Program-made: the position numbers and the translations under genes
Shown: piece by piece, positions 16,348 through 24,717 of the stretch
How positions within the stretch are numbered: position 1 is the stretch's first letter
How the letters are laid out: every line of letters starts with the position of its first letter
The notes under the pieces: generated by a model
The model's input: only the letters and a program-made list of their open reading frames with translations
The model's database searches: none
What the model was told of the DNA's origin: nothing
NCBI GenBank assembly: GCA_019752015.1
Contig: JAIEMQ010000029.1
Span: 1-51,765, forward strand
Direction of reading: 5' to 3'
Length of the DNA: 51,765 nucleotides
From: Cyanobacteriota bacterium
GTDB lineage: Bacteria; Acidobacteriota; Vicinamibacteria; Vicinamibacterales; UBA2999

Positions 16348-17448
16348 CTACGTGATGCGTCCACGCGCGGCGATTGGCAGCGCTTCGGCGCCGTCGCCGT
16401 CAACCAGCCACGCCTGATCGACAAGGTTCGACACCACGCATGAGTGATTCGGGATGATGCGCACGCGATCGCCCGGCTCGAGCTTCGTCGATCCCTTGGT
16501 CGCCTTCACGATCGCATGTTCTTCCGACAAGCGCTCGATCAGCAGATCCGGATGATCGATGACGACGCCGTGTCCGGGAGCGGCGTCGAAGCCGCGGGCG
16601 CCGTCGTTCGTCAGCGTCTTGCTGCCTGAATCGAAAATGACGCGGTCAGGTGCGGGTTTGCTCACCACCGTGGCGAGCACGGTGAGCGCGCAGTCGTCGA
16701 ACGTGGCCGCGCCGAGCGCGACCTGTGTGCGATCGAAATAGACGTAGTTGCCCGGGCGGTATTCGGTGAAGCCCTTCTGCGTGATCGAAAACCGCGCCGG
16801 CGGCGTCGCGCCCGCGCTGATCTCCTCGATCTTCACGCCGGCCGACCGGCAGCGATCGGCGAGCTCGCGCATCGTCCGCGCTTCCGTGTCGGCCATCGCC
16901 TTCAGCTCGTCCTCGGTGTGCGCGTGATACGCGTGGCCGGCGTGCGACAGTAATCCCTTGAGGCGCAGGCCGGGCAGTGACGCGACCATGCGAATCATGT
17001 CGACGGCGCCGGCAGCCGCGGGATCGATTCCGCAGCGGTGAAATCCGACGTCGATCTTCACCAGCACGTCGATCTGCCGGGCGCGCCTGACGAGCGCCTC
17101 GGACCACTGTTTCGCCACGGCCGGGTGATCGACGATGAAGGAGAGGTGAGTGCGATTGGAAAGCGCGACGAGCCGGTCGGCGTTCGCCGGGTGCAGCGGA
17201 TAGGGGATGCGAATGTTTTCGATGCCGGCGTCAGCGAAGACTTCCGCTTCGCCGAGCTTCGCGCAGCAGATCCCGATCGCGCCGCGATCGACCTGCCAGC
17301 GCGCGACGAGGGGACTCTTGTGGGTCTTGGCGTGAGGCCGGAGACGAATGCCGTTGGCAATCGCCTCCGCCTGCATGCGATCGAGGTTGCGGAGCGCCGT
17401 CGCGCGATCGATCAGGATCGCCGGGGTCCGTAACGAGCCGACTGTCAC
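16348..17448 (-). CDS. PLP-dependent D-threonine aldolase / D-serine dehydratase-like enzyme
   Basis: Fold-type III PLP enzyme, 366 aa. The start is GTG 17448, which overlaps the TGA of the upstream gene (gtga); the longer open frame only reads through that gene. TPAILIDRATALRNLDRMQ begins the alanine-racemase-like barrel, RLRPHAKTHKSP carries the PLP lysine, GICCAKLGEAEVF and FIVDHP follow, and LKGLLSHAGHAYHA is typical of D-threonine aldolases. The C-terminal domain has the metal-ligand motif PNHSCVVSNL. Family members split D-threonine to glycine and acetaldehyde or deaminate D-serine; the exact substrate is not readable. It is translationally coupled to exported proteins of unknown function, an odd partnership that may only reflect transcription. 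Confidence 0.88.
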   Translation of the reverse strand: MTVGSLRTPAILIDRATALRNLDRMQAEAIANGIRLRPHAKTHKSPLVARWQVDRGAIGICCAKLGEAEVFADAGIENIRIPYPLHPANADRLVALSNRTHLSFIVDHPAVAKQWSEALVRRARQIDVLVKIDVGFHRCGIDPAAAGAVDMIRMVASLPGLRLKGLLSHAGHAYHAHTEDELKAMADTEARTMRELADRCRSAGVKIEEISAGATPPARFSITQKGFTEYRPGNYVYFDRTQVALGAATFDDCALTVLATVVSKPAPDRVIFDSGSKTLTNDGARGFDAAPGHGVVIDHPDLLIERLSEEHAIVKATKGSTKLEPGDRVRIIPNHSCVVSNLVDQAWLVDGDGAEALPIAARGRIT

Positions 17449-18605
17449 TGTTGCTGTGTCTTTTTCTTCGCGGCTTCGCGTTCCTGCGCTCGGGCGCCGC
17501 TCAGTACGCCTTCGAGACCATAGTTGGCCTCGTGACACGCGTACTCGTAGACCAGCTGGTCTGGCGCCATCGCATTGAAGACCAGTTCGCCCGTGAACGG
17601 CGCCGTGAAGGTCGTCGGATCCTCCACTGTGAAGCGATAGTTGAGGGTGCGGGCGTCGCGTCGGCTCAAACGCTCCGTGACCTTGAGGTTCTCCCACGAA
17701 TTGCGGAAGCCATGGCGCTCATAGAAGTTGGTCGTCTCGATGACCAGCGTATCGCCGTCCCACCTGCCAATCGAGTCGCCGAACCACTTGCGTGTGCGGG
17801 CCGGTGGATGCACGCCGTTGATGCGGATCACGCGCGCGTCGTGCACCATCTCGGTGAGGATAACGACGCTGTCCTTGCTCTGCACGATCGTGTAGTTGTT
17901 GTTGTAGAAGTAATTCGGCAGCATCGGCGGGCCGGCGTTGCTGCCAAACGAGGTGATGCAGCGCTCGGCGTTCGGCCGCAGCTCGGGATGGTCGTACTCC
18001 CCGAATTGCATGCGCACCTCAGCGGCCTTGGCGATCCGCGCCCGCGCTTCGGCGGTATACCCCGGCACGCGGCCATCGGGTGGGTCGACGATGATCGAGC
18101 TCCGCGGCTGTCCATCGACGCGCAGCACCTTGTCCCCTGGATCGATCCAGAATGTGTTGTATCCGCCGACGGTTCCCCCGCCGCCCCGCCACAGTTGTTC
18201 CAGGTAGCTTGGCTCGGCATTCGGACTGTTCCGAACGACGCCGCCAACCGGCGGCGGACCGTCATCGGATCTCGGCGCGTCACGTGCCTCGAGGTCCGCG
18301 GCGGTACTCCTCTCCTCGGCTCGCGCCGCTGCCTCGGTCAGCACCAGCGGGCCGTTGACGCGCCGCTCCAATGGAGTGATGGTGGCGTTGCTCCAGTTGC
18401 CCTGCAGATCGGGACGGCCGTCAGGCGTCCGCGGAATCGCGGGCGGTCTGGCGGTCGGCTTTGCGGCAGGCGAAGCCTGTCTCGCCGAAGCTCCGGAGGA
18501 TTGCGGAGCGGAGGCGGAGGCGCCGGCCACGGAGATGCCGATCACAGCAGCCGCCACGGTAAGGCCAGCCAACCGGTAACTGGCAACTGGCAACTGGAGA
18601 CTCAT
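17445..18605 (-). CDS. Exported protein of unknown function, paralog A
   Basis: 386 aa with an N-terminal signal (TVAAAVIGISVAGASASA). The mature chain begins with an Ala/Pro/Ser-rich linker, then IPRTPDGRPDLQGNWSNATI, LERRVNGPLVLTEAAARAEE, GGYNTFWIDPGDKVLRVDGQ, GDSIGRWDGDTLVIETTNFY and YEYACHEANYGLEGVLSGAR. This family is common in Acidobacteriota and some proteobacteria, with no known role; the repeated Trp-Asp-Gly-Asp-Thr-Leu phrase suggests a beta-sandwich. The first residues (SLQLPVASYRLAG) come from a text-like repeat, and the linker ASARQAS from a GCCTGTC hairpin repeat (18475-18517). aaggag precedes the start. Closely related to the next gene upstream. The tail is Lys/Gln-rich (AAKKKTQQQ). 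Confidence 0.8.
   Translation of the reverse strand: MSLQLPVASYRLAGLTVAAAVIGISVAGASASAPQSSGASARQASPAAKPTARPPAIPRTPDGRPDLQGNWSNATITPLERRVNGPLVLTEAAARAEERSTAADLEARDAPRSDDGPPPVGGVVRNSPNAEPSYLEQLWRGGGGTVGGYNTFWIDPGDKVLRVDGQPRSSIIVDPPDGRVPGYTAEARARIAKAAEVRMQFGEYDHPELRPNAERCITSFGSNAGPPMLPNYFYNNNYTIVQSKDSVVILTEMVHDARVIRINGVHPPARTRKWFGDSIGRWDGDTLVIETTNFYERHGFRNSWENLKVTERLSRRDARTLNYRFTVEDPTTFTAPFTGELVFNAMAPDQLVYEYACHEANYGLEGVLSGARAQEREAAKKKTQQQ
18475..18517. repeat. GCCTGTC hairpin repeat in the linker of paralog A
   Basis: gcctgtctcgccgaagctccggaggattgcggagcggaggcgg belongs to the same family as 14738-14774 and 23594-23636. It encodes part of the Ala/Ser/Gln-rich linker after the signal peptide, absent in the same form from paralog B. 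Confidence 0.7.
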
Positions 18606-18626
18606 TTCATAACTCCTTCGGTAGAA

Positions 18627-19745
18627 CTACTGCTGCGTCTTTTTCTTCGCTGCTTCACGCTCCTGTGCGCGTGCGCCGCTCATCACGCCTTCGAGACCAT
18701 AGTTCGCCTCGTGGCAAGCGTACTCGTAAACCATCTCGCCGGGCGCCATCGCGTTGAAGACCAGCTCGCCGGTGAACGGCGCCGTAAACGTGTCGGGATC
18801 CTCGACCGTGAAGCGGTAGTTCAGCGTCCGCGCATCCTTGCGCGAGATGCGCTCGGTCACCTTCAGGTTCTCCCATGAGCCGCGGAAGCCGTGCATCGGA
18901 TGAAAATTCGTCGTCTCGATCACCAGCGTGTCGCCTTCCCAGCGGCCGATCGAATCGCCGAACCACTTGCGCAGGCCGGCCGGCGGATGGGTGCCGTTCA
19001 TGCGGATGACGCGTGCGTCGTGCACCATCTCGGTCAGGATCATGACGGTGTCCTTCGACTGCACGATGGTGTAGCTGTTGTTGTAGAAGTAGTTCGGCAG
19101 CATCGGTGGACCGGCGTTGTTGCCGAACGACGTGATGCAGCGCTCGGCCAGCGGCCGCAGCTCGGGATGATCGAACTCGCTGCCCTGCGTCTTGCGGATC
19201 TCGGCGGCCTTCGCCACCCGCGCGCGCGCAGCATCGGTGTAGCCGGGGACGCGGCCGTTGGGCGGATCGATCAGGATCGAGCTTCTCGGCTGTCCATCGA
19301 CGCGCAACACCTTGTCGCCCGGATCGACCCAGAACGAGTTGTAGCCGCCGACCGTGCCGCCGCCGGCGCGCCACAACAGCTCGAGATACGTCGGCTCGGC
19401 GTTCGGGCTCTTGCGCACTTCACCGCCGACCGGCGGCGCGCCGCGATTCGGATCGCTCGGCGCCTCGCGCGCTTCGAGCGCCGCCGCGGTCTTGTTCTCA
19501 TCCTCGCGCGCCGCCTCTTCGGTCAGCACCAGCGGCGTGTTCGGGCGCAGCCGCTCGAGCGGCGTGATCGTCGCATTGGTCCAGTTACCCTGGAGATCGG
19601 GACGGCCATCAGGAGTCCGCGGGATCGCCGCCGGTTTGGCCGTTGCGGGCCTCGGTGCCGCAGGCTTTTGAGTGGCAGGCGCCTGAGCAGCGGCGCCGAC
19701 GATGCCGAGCAGTGCGACGGTGAGTGTGACGCCGGCGGTTCTCAT
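18627..19745 (-). CDS. Exported protein of unknown function, paralog B
   Basis: 372 aa, signal peptide MRTAGVTLTVALLGIVGAAA. The mature part matches paralog A along its whole length (IPRTPDGRPDLQGNWTNATI, GGYNSFWVDPGDKVLRVDGQ, RCITSFGNNAGPPMLPNYFY, YEYACHEANYGLEGVMSGAR), with similarity high enough to point to tandem duplication. The linker after the signal is Pro/Ala/Lys-rich and differs from that of A. The start overlaps the stop of the next gene (atga) and has aaggag eight bases upstream. Four genes (this one, its upstream neighbour, paralog A and the aldolase-like gene) are packed with overlaps or ~20-bp gaps and are surely one operon. Confidence 0.82.
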   Translation of the reverse strand: MRTAGVTLTVALLGIVGAAAQAPATQKPAAPRPATAKPAAIPRTPDGRPDLQGNWTNATITPLERLRPNTPLVLTEEAAREDENKTAAALEAREAPSDPNRGAPPVGGEVRKSPNAEPTYLELLWRAGGGTVGGYNSFWVDPGDKVLRVDGQPRSSILIDPPNGRVPGYTDAARARVAKAAEIRKTQGSEFDHPELRPLAERCITSFGNNAGPPMLPNYFYNNSYTIVQSKDTVMILTEMVHDARVIRMNGTHPPAGLRKWFGDSIGRWEGDTLVIETTNFHPMHGFRGSWENLKVTERISRKDARTLNYRFTVEDPDTFTAPFTGELVFNAMAPGEMVYEYACHEANYGLEGVMSGARAQEREAAKKKTQQ

Positions 19746-20605
19746 TTAATCGGCTCCTTGCGCAGATGTCCGTACATTAACTCAGTCACGAACTCGACGC
19801 ACTTGAACTGGCCGAGCTGGGCGTTCTTCTCGACGCGGCGATAGAGCGGCATGCTCATCTTCCACGGCCGCGTGAACGTCACCGGATCGTCGATGGTCGC
19901 TTCGTAGGTGATGTGATCGGCGTCGGTCATCGTGTAGCGCTCGGTGACCTTCAGCTTGTCCGAATGGTGATTGCCGGCGCGATCGAACCACGACTGATCG
20001 TTGAAGCCCGACGTCTGCACCACGAACGTGTCGCCTTCCCACACCCCGTGCGACATGCCCATCCAGCTGTCGATCTGCGGCGGGCCCGGATCCTTGAGAT
20101 AGATGTGGCGCACCGCGCCCGCGTATTCATAGGACATGAACACGGCGGCGTTGCTCTGGATGATCTGGAACGGGAACGGCATGTAGGTCGCGCGCGGCAC
20201 GCCCGGCAGGTAGCACTTGATCTCGGGATCGCGCGTCAGCCAGTTCGCCTGGTTGTCCTGCTTCTTCTTCAGTCCTTCAGCCGTGTAGGGAAGCTCGTCG
20301 CCTTCGACGACGCCGGCGCCTGATGGAATCGATCCGACCGCGCCAAGCGCGATGACTTCTTTCGCGGGGACAGGTACGACGGGACCCGGCCGCATCTGCA
20401 GCGCCGCCTTCGCGGTGTGCGCCTGGATGTCGTAGTTCGCGGAGTTGACCGCCTGCCAGACGCCGTTGAGATCCGGCTTGCCGTTGATGCGCGGAATGCC
20501 GGCGACGCGCGCCTGGCCCTCGACGCGCGGACTCGACACCAGCGCGAACGTGGCCGCGGCGGCCGCGGCGACGACTGAAACCTGTACTATCGACACCCAG
20601 CGCAT
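19742..20605 (-). CDS. Exported protein of unknown function, distant relative C
   Basis: 287 aa from ATG 20605, which has ggggg a few bases upstream; a GTG two codons earlier is possible. Signal peptide with an Ala run (VSVVAAAAAATFALVSS). The mature chain shares the plan of paralogs A and B in shorter form: IPRINGKPDLNGVWQ, GVWEGDTFVVQTSGFNDQSW, KLKVTERYTMTDADHITYEA, DPVTFTRPWKMSMPLYRR. It ends FKCVEFVTELMYGHLRKEP, where A and B have the YACHEANYG motif. First gene of the operon leading through B and A to the aldolase-like gene. Function unknown; three related exported proteins in a row suggest subunits or substrate variants of one envelope function. Confidence 0.8.
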   Translation of the reverse strand: MRWVSIVQVSVVAAAAAATFALVSSPRVEGQARVAGIPRINGKPDLNGVWQAVNSANYDIQAHTAKAALQMRPGPVVPVPAKEVIALGAVGSIPSGAGVVEGDELPYTAEGLKKKQDNQANWLTRDPEIKCYLPGVPRATYMPFPFQIIQSNAAVFMSYEYAGAVRHIYLKDPGPPQIDSWMGMSHGVWEGDTFVVQTSGFNDQSWFDRAGNHHSDKLKVTERYTMTDADHITYEATIDDPVTFTRPWKMSMPLYRRVEKNAQLGQFKCVEFVTELMYGHLRKEPIK

Positions 20606-20643
20606 ACGCACCCCCGAAAGGGCGAATTATATGCGCTCCCGTG

Positions 20644-21942
20644 TCAGCCGCGCAGGATGCCCCGGAACCTCGACGCGTCGATCGCGTAGCCGGGAAACAC
20701 GGTCGCGGTGGTTCGTCGATCGGCGCCGAGATGTCTGGTCACGACTTCTCCGAACACGTCGCGGAAGTCGGTGGTGACGGCGAGGTCGCGGCCTTCGAAT
20801 CGATCGTTCGCGGTCAGGCCCGGCCACTTGCCATGGACCGCGCCGCCCTTCACGGCCCCTCCGATCACGAACATGGCGTTGCCATGTCCGTGATCGGTCC
20901 CGCGGCTGCCGTTCTCCGCCACTGCCCGGCCGAACTCCGACATGGTCAGGATGACGGTGTCGGCCATTCGATCGCCAAGGTCCTGGGCAAGAGCGGCAAT
21001 GCCGCGTGAGAAGTCGTCGAGACGATTGGCGATCTGTCCGGTCGCGGCGCCTTCGTTGACGTGGTGATCCCAGTTCGTGCTTTCCGCGAACGCGATCTCG
21101 AGACCGACGTCGGATTTCGCGAGCCGCGCGATCTCCTGCATCGCCTGGCCGAACGGCGAGCGCGGATACGCCGCGCCGTTGGCCGGCCGGTATTGCCCGG
21201 CGGTCTTCTTCGCGAGCGTCTTCATGGCATCGAAGGCTTCGCCCGCGGTGCCGCGAAGCGCCTTGTCTTGTTGCGCCGCGGCGTAGAGCTCTTCAAAAGA
21301 AGTCCGCGCGCTCATGTCGGCGACGGTGAAGTCTTCGGTGCTGCCGATCGCGAGCGCCGGCGCCGCGCCTTGCAGCGCTCGCGGCATTTGCTTCGTGAGC
21401 GCGATGCCGCGAAGCGGATTACTTCCGGCTCCCGGCTCCCGGCTCCCGGTTCCCGACAAGTAACGGTTCAGCCAGCCGTCGCGCGTGCTCTTGATGCCGG
21501 GCGTCGCCGACTCCATGTAGTCCTGCGCGTCGAAGTGCGACCTCGTGATGTCGTGCGATCCGGCGGCGTGCACGATCGCCAGCTCGCCGCGATCCCACAG
21601 CGGCTTGAATGCCGACATGCGCGGGTGCAGGCCGAAGAACCCGTTCAGATCGATCGCGCCATCCTGCGATCCAGGCTTCGGAATCGCGATGTTGGGCCGC
21701 GCGCGATAATAATCGGCCTCGCCGAACGGCACGACCATGTTCAGCCCGTCAACGGCGCCGCGCTGGAACACGACGATCAGGAGCTTCCGCCGCTCCGCGG
21801 ATTCGGCCGCGATGCGTGACACGAACGAGGGCGCAAATCCAAGCGCCAACAGCGCCAGGCCACCCTGTCGCAGGAACATCCGGCGCGACGAGCACTCAGG
21901 CTCGAGTGCGTGGTCGTGATGCGACGATGATGTGTTTGACAT
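20644..21942 (-). CDS. DUF1501 protein with Tat signal
   Basis: 432 aa. The N-terminus carries a twin-arginine signal (SSRRMFLRQGGLALLALGFA), so the protein is exported folded. The DUF1501 domain, related to alkaline-phosphatase/sulfatase folds, fills the rest: LIVVFQRGAVDGLNMVVPFG, GLHPRMSAFKPLWDRGELAI, VHAAGSHDITRSHFDAQDYM, VILTMSEFGRAVAENGSRGT and DHGHGNAMFVIGGAVKGG. No substrate is known for the family. It nearly always pairs with a DUF1800 gene, as here (48 bp apart, same strand). The segment YLSGTGSREPGAGSNPLRG is a translated minisatellite (DNA 21424-21456) in a loop before GIALTKQ. Confidence 0.9.
   Translation of the reverse strand: MSNTSSSHHDHALEPECSSRRMFLRQGGLALLALGFAPSFVSRIAAESAERRKLLIVVFQRGAVDGLNMVVPFGEADYYRARPNIAIPKPGSQDGAIDLNGFFGLHPRMSAFKPLWDRGELAIVHAAGSHDITRSHFDAQDYMESATPGIKSTRDGWLNRYLSGTGSREPGAGSNPLRGIALTKQMPRALQGAAPALAIGSTEDFTVADMSARTSFEELYAAAQQDKALRGTAGEAFDAMKTLAKKTAGQYRPANGAAYPRSPFGQAMQEIARLAKSDVGLEIAFAESTNWDHHVNEGAATGQIANRLDDFSRGIAALAQDLGDRMADTVILTMSEFGRAVAENGSRGTDHGHGNAMFVIGGAVKGGAVHGKWPGLTANDRFEGRDLAVTTDFRDVFGEVVTRHLGADRRTTATVFPGYAIDASRFRGILRG
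21424..21456. repeat. 7-bp minisatellite inside the DUF1501 gene
   Basis: About 4.5 heptamer units (ggctcccggctcccggctcc and neighbours) encode GTGSREPGAGS in frame. Confidence 0.85.
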
Positions 21943-21948
21943 AGCCTT

Positions 21949-21979
21949 CCGAGCTTTCTGTGCCTTCTGTGGCCCTGGT
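21949..21979. repeat. Text-like repeat between DUF1800 and DUF1501 genes
   Basis: gagctttctgtgccttctgtggccctgg occurs here and again at about 23093-23120 inside the DUF1800 gene; a partial third copy follows at 23133-23143. No protein or hairpin role is evident. Confidence 0.7.
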
Positions 21980-21990
21980 GATGTGAGCCT

Positions 21991-23511
21991 TCATTGGCGC
22001 TGAAATTCAGGCGCCCCGATCTTCATGGCCAAAGTCTGTTCCTCGGTGAGCGGCACGCGGACGCCGCGCACCGCGTTCTTCGACAGGTCGACCGCGAAGT
22101 TCATGCGGCTCACAAGCGCGCCGGCATTCACCCACGTCGTTGCCGTCTCGTCGTAGCCGGTCGGCGGCTGGCAGAAATACAGCGGCATGCCCATGTCACG
22201 AAGCGTGCGCGCCAGCGGCACGGCCGTGCGCACCTCCGCGCCGGTGGCGCGCAACGCGCTCGCCACGAATTCCAGCGGCGTCTTCACCTTGGCGCGATAC
22301 GCGTCGGTCGACGCGAACTCGGGCGACAGCAGGATCACCTTGAGGACTTCGCGAAGGTCGCCTTTCGTTGCGGTGAACTTCGCCGCGGCGCGCTCGACCA
22401 GCGCTGCCGGCGGTGTGTCGCTGACGAATCGCACGGCGAGCTTCTGCGCGATGTGCCGCGCCGTCGACGGATGCGCCGCGACGATGTCGAGCACGCGTTC
22501 GCCTTCGTCGACACCCCCAGGTTGAATGGTGTGCCCGAGCACGAGCTTCTCACCGCGATCGTGCCGGTTCGCCACGAACATGAAGCCCGATCCCTGCCGC
22601 GGCTGAATCGTCCAGCCGGTGAACGCCTTCGCGACGTTGACGATGTCCTGCTGTGTGTAACCGCCGTCGACACCAAGCGTGTGAAGCTCGAGCAGCTCGC
22701 GCGCGTAATTCTCGTTGATGCCTTGCGAACGCCGCAGCGGTGTCACTCTTGCCCCCGACGCCCCCGACGCCCCCGACGAGAGCCAGTTATCCAGGTAAAA
22801 CAGCATTGCCGGGCTCTTCGCCGTCGCGCCGAGCATGTCGCGGAAGTTGCCGAGCACATATGGCCGAATCGCCTCGCGCTCGTACTCGCTGACGTAGTTG
22901 CGCGTCGCGCCCTTGCCGGCAAACACGTTGAAATGGTTGAACCAGAAATCGACGAGCACATCTTCAAGCTGGCGCTCGCTGTAAACCGCGCGCAGCAGCT
23001 TCGCTTCTTCGATATCGGCAATCACCTGGCGGTCTTTGCGCTGCGTCTCGCTGACCGGCCCGCGCATGCGCTGCGCACCCGCATTTTGATCTGAGCTTTC
23101 TGTGCCTTCTGTGGCCCTGGTTTTTCTGTCTGTGCTTTCTGTGGCCGCGGCGCGCCGCTGGCGTCGCTCCACCATCGCGGGCCCCGAATACTCGCGCTGA
23201 ATGGTTTGCGAATCGAGCGTCAGCGTCTCGAGCCGCTGCAACTTTGCCTCGATCGCGCGGTTATCGATGCGCGACGGCGTCAGCTGCATCTCGATCCACT
23301 TCTGGAGGCCCATGGCCTTGACGCGGTCGACGTCGCCCGGCCGCGGCCCGTAGGTCAACCGGTTGAGCGCATGAACGATTGCGGCATCATCAACAAAGCG
23401 GGAGCCGGGATCCGGGAGCCGGGAGCCGGACTGCGCTTCACGGGTCCCCGTTCCCGGCTCCCGGTTCCCGAGTGTCGCGAGCATAAGGAATACGGCGAGC
23501 GTCTTGAACAT
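21991..23511 (-). CDS. DUF1800 protein, exported
   Basis: 506 aa, with a short N-terminal hydrophobic stretch (MFKTLAVFLMLATLG) that acts as signal peptide. It is followed at once by translated minisatellite (NREPGTGTREAQSGSRLPDP, DNA 23399-23471). The DUF1800 domain starts at IVHALNRLTYGPRPGDVDRV and includes KWIEMQLTPSRIDN, LVDFWFNHFNVFAGKGATRN, NENYARELLELHTLGVDGGY and VVGHTIQPGG-like text. Inside it are two more translated repeats: RATEGTESSDQNAG (text-like repeat, DNA 23092-23150) and SGASGASGARV (three 9-bp units, DNA 22751-22778). The family has no known activity and is co-encoded with DUF1501 proteins in many bacteria. Upstream lies only repeat-rich intergenic DNA. Confidence 0.9.
   Translation of the reverse strand: MFKTLAVFLMLATLGNREPGTGTREAQSGSRLPDPGSRFVDDAAIVHALNRLTYGPRPGDVDRVKAMGLQKWIEMQLTPSRIDNRAIEAKLQRLETLTLDSQTIQREYSGPAMVERRQRRAAATESTDRKTRATEGTESSDQNAGAQRMRGPVSETQRKDRQVIADIEEAKLLRAVYSERQLEDVLVDFWFNHFNVFAGKGATRNYVSEYEREAIRPYVLGNFRDMLGATAKSPAMLFYLDNWLSSGASGASGARVTPLRRSQGINENYARELLELHTLGVDGGYTQQDIVNVAKAFTGWTIQPRQGSGFMFVANRHDRGEKLVLGHTIQPGGVDEGERVLDIVAAHPSTARHIAQKLAVRFVSDTPPAALVERAAAKFTATKGDLREVLKVILLSPEFASTDAYRAKVKTPLEFVASALRATGAEVRTAVPLARTLRDMGMPLYFCQPPTGYDETATTWVNAGALVSRMNFAVDLSKNAVRGVRVPLTEEQTLAMKIGAPEFQRQ
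22751..22778. repeat. 9-bp tandem repeat (gacgccccc x3) inside the DUF1800 gene
   Basis: Three copies of a 9-bp unit, in frame by length, encode Ser-Gly-Ala three times. The site is just upstream, on the coding strand, of the conserved NENYARELLELH region, probably a loop. Confidence 0.8.
23399..23471. repeat. Minisatellite in both orientations at the DUF1800 N-terminus
   Basis: gggagccgggatccgggagccgggagcc is followed by ccccgttcccggctcccggttcccg, so the block can fold back on itself. It encodes the segment between the signal peptide and the DUF1800 domain. Confidence 0.85.
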
Positions 23512-23523
23512 GGGATAACCTCT

Positions 23524-23636
23524 AGCCTGTCGCGCCGCAGCGTTGCGAAGGCGGACTACTCATTCGACCCGGATGGCCCTTCAAACGTTAAAAACCTGTC
23601 TCGCCGTAGCTCCCCCCGGGCGCGGAGCGTAGGCGG
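23524..23636. repeat. Two GCCTGTC hairpin repeats between DUF1800 and GNAT genes
   Basis: Copy one is 23524-23552 (gcctgtcgcgccgcagcgttgcgaaggcgg). Copy two is 23594-23636 (cctgtctcgccgtagctccc ... gcggagcgtaggcgg) and touches the ATG of the GNAT gene. This divergent gap of 125 bp must hold the promoters of both genes, so the repeats sit in or next to regulatory DNA. Confidence 0.75.
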
Positions 23637-24608
23637 ATGTCTTTTCACGTCGTTCCCGCCACCGGCGCCGTCCTCCAGCAGGTCCTCGACGACACCTTTC
23701 CCCTGTGGGGTGATGGGCTATCCCGTGAAAATTACGGCAAATCCTGGACGGCGCAGCTCAAGACACCCTGGGGACGGCAGCATCTCGATCGCGTCGCGCT
23801 CGTCGACGGCCCGCACGTGCTGTCGAGCGCCAAGCGTTACGACCTGTCGCTGAGAATCGACGGCCGCATCCGCCGCGTGCTCGGCATTGGCGCCGTGTTC
23901 ACCGCGACCGCGCACCGCGGCCGTGGCTGCGCGCGCGAGCTGCTGGTGCGCATGCTCGATACCGCGGTCACCGAGGGCCAGGAATTCGCGATGCTGTTTT
24001 CGGAGATCGCGCCCGCGTTCTACGAGCGGCTCGATTTCGTCCCGGTGCCGCTCCTTGAATCCACGCTGGACATCGATCAGAAGCGCGGCGGCGCCCCGGC
24101 GATGCTCGTCAGGAGCGGCGACGAAAGAGATCTGCCGTCGATCGTCGAGATGAGCGCGTCGCGCTCCGCGGGCGCGCGGCTGGCGCTCGATCGCAGCGAA
24201 GAGTTGATCCGCTTCATGATCACCCGGAAGCGCATTCAATCAGGCTTCGCGCCCTCCGGGTATCGCAACACGGAATTCCTGGTGGTCGAGGAAGGGCACC
24301 AGGCGGTGGCGTATCTGGTGAGCACCGAGCAGGACGGCCGCTGGATGATCGAGGAAGCCGGCGATCGCGATCCGGCGGGCGCGCGGCTCGGCGCCATCCT
24401 GCAGGTGATGCTGGCGCGCCATCCCGGCGAGCGCCTGCCGGAGATCAAATGCTGGTGGCCGCACGCGCTGGTGCCGCCGCAACTCAAGGTCGCGGCCGCC
24501 ACGCCGACGCAGGAAGTGTTGATGATTCGCCCGCTGCGCGATCGGATCCTGCCACTCCCACCGCTCGCCGCGGCGGAAGTCGTCTACTGGCACTCGGACT
24601 ACTTCTGA
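23637..24608 (+). CDS. GNAT-family N-acetyltransferase
   Basis: 323 aa cytosolic protein. The N-terminal half is a GNAT domain: the acyl-CoA-binding loop region IGAVFTATAHRGRGCARELL (with the R-G-x-G-x-A pyrophosphate loop at about 97-102), then EFAMLFSEIAPAFYERLDFV. The C-terminal half (about 150-320) may be a second, degenerate GNAT-like unit (TEFLVVEEGHQAVAYLVSTE), as in Eis-type enzymes, or a family-specific extension. Substrate unknown. The ATG at 23637 directly follows a hairpin repeat whose ggcgg could serve as ribosome site. A minisatellite begins two bases after the stop. Confidence 0.85.
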   Translation: MSFHVVPATGAVLQQVLDDTFPLWGDGLSRENYGKSWTAQLKTPWGRQHLDRVALVDGPHVLSSAKRYDLSLRIDGRIRRVLGIGAVFTATAHRGRGCARELLVRMLDTAVTEGQEFAMLFSEIAPAFYERLDFVPVPLLESTLDIDQKRGGAPAMLVRSGDERDLPSIVEMSASRSAGARLALDRSEELIRFMITRKRIQSGFAPSGYRNTEFLVVEEGHQAVAYLVSTEQDGRWMIEEAGDRDPAGARLGAILQVMLARHPGERLPEIKCWWPHALVPPQLKVAAATPTQEVLMIRPLRDRILPLPPLAAAEVVYWHSDYF

Positions 24609-24610
24609 TC

Positions 24611-24676
24611 CGGGAGCCGGGAACCGGGAGCCGGGAGCCGGGAACCGGGAGCCGGGAACCGGGAACCGGGAACCGA
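24611..24676. repeat. Longest plus-orientation 7-bp minisatellite array
   Basis: About nine units of gggarcc (mixed gggagcc and gggaacc) directly after the GNAT stop. It is intergenic, with the same units as the intragenic loci. Confidence 0.9.
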
Positions 24677-24717
24677 GCGGGGCCGTCAACGTGGCATTCA
24701 CCTTCGAGGCATAACCA

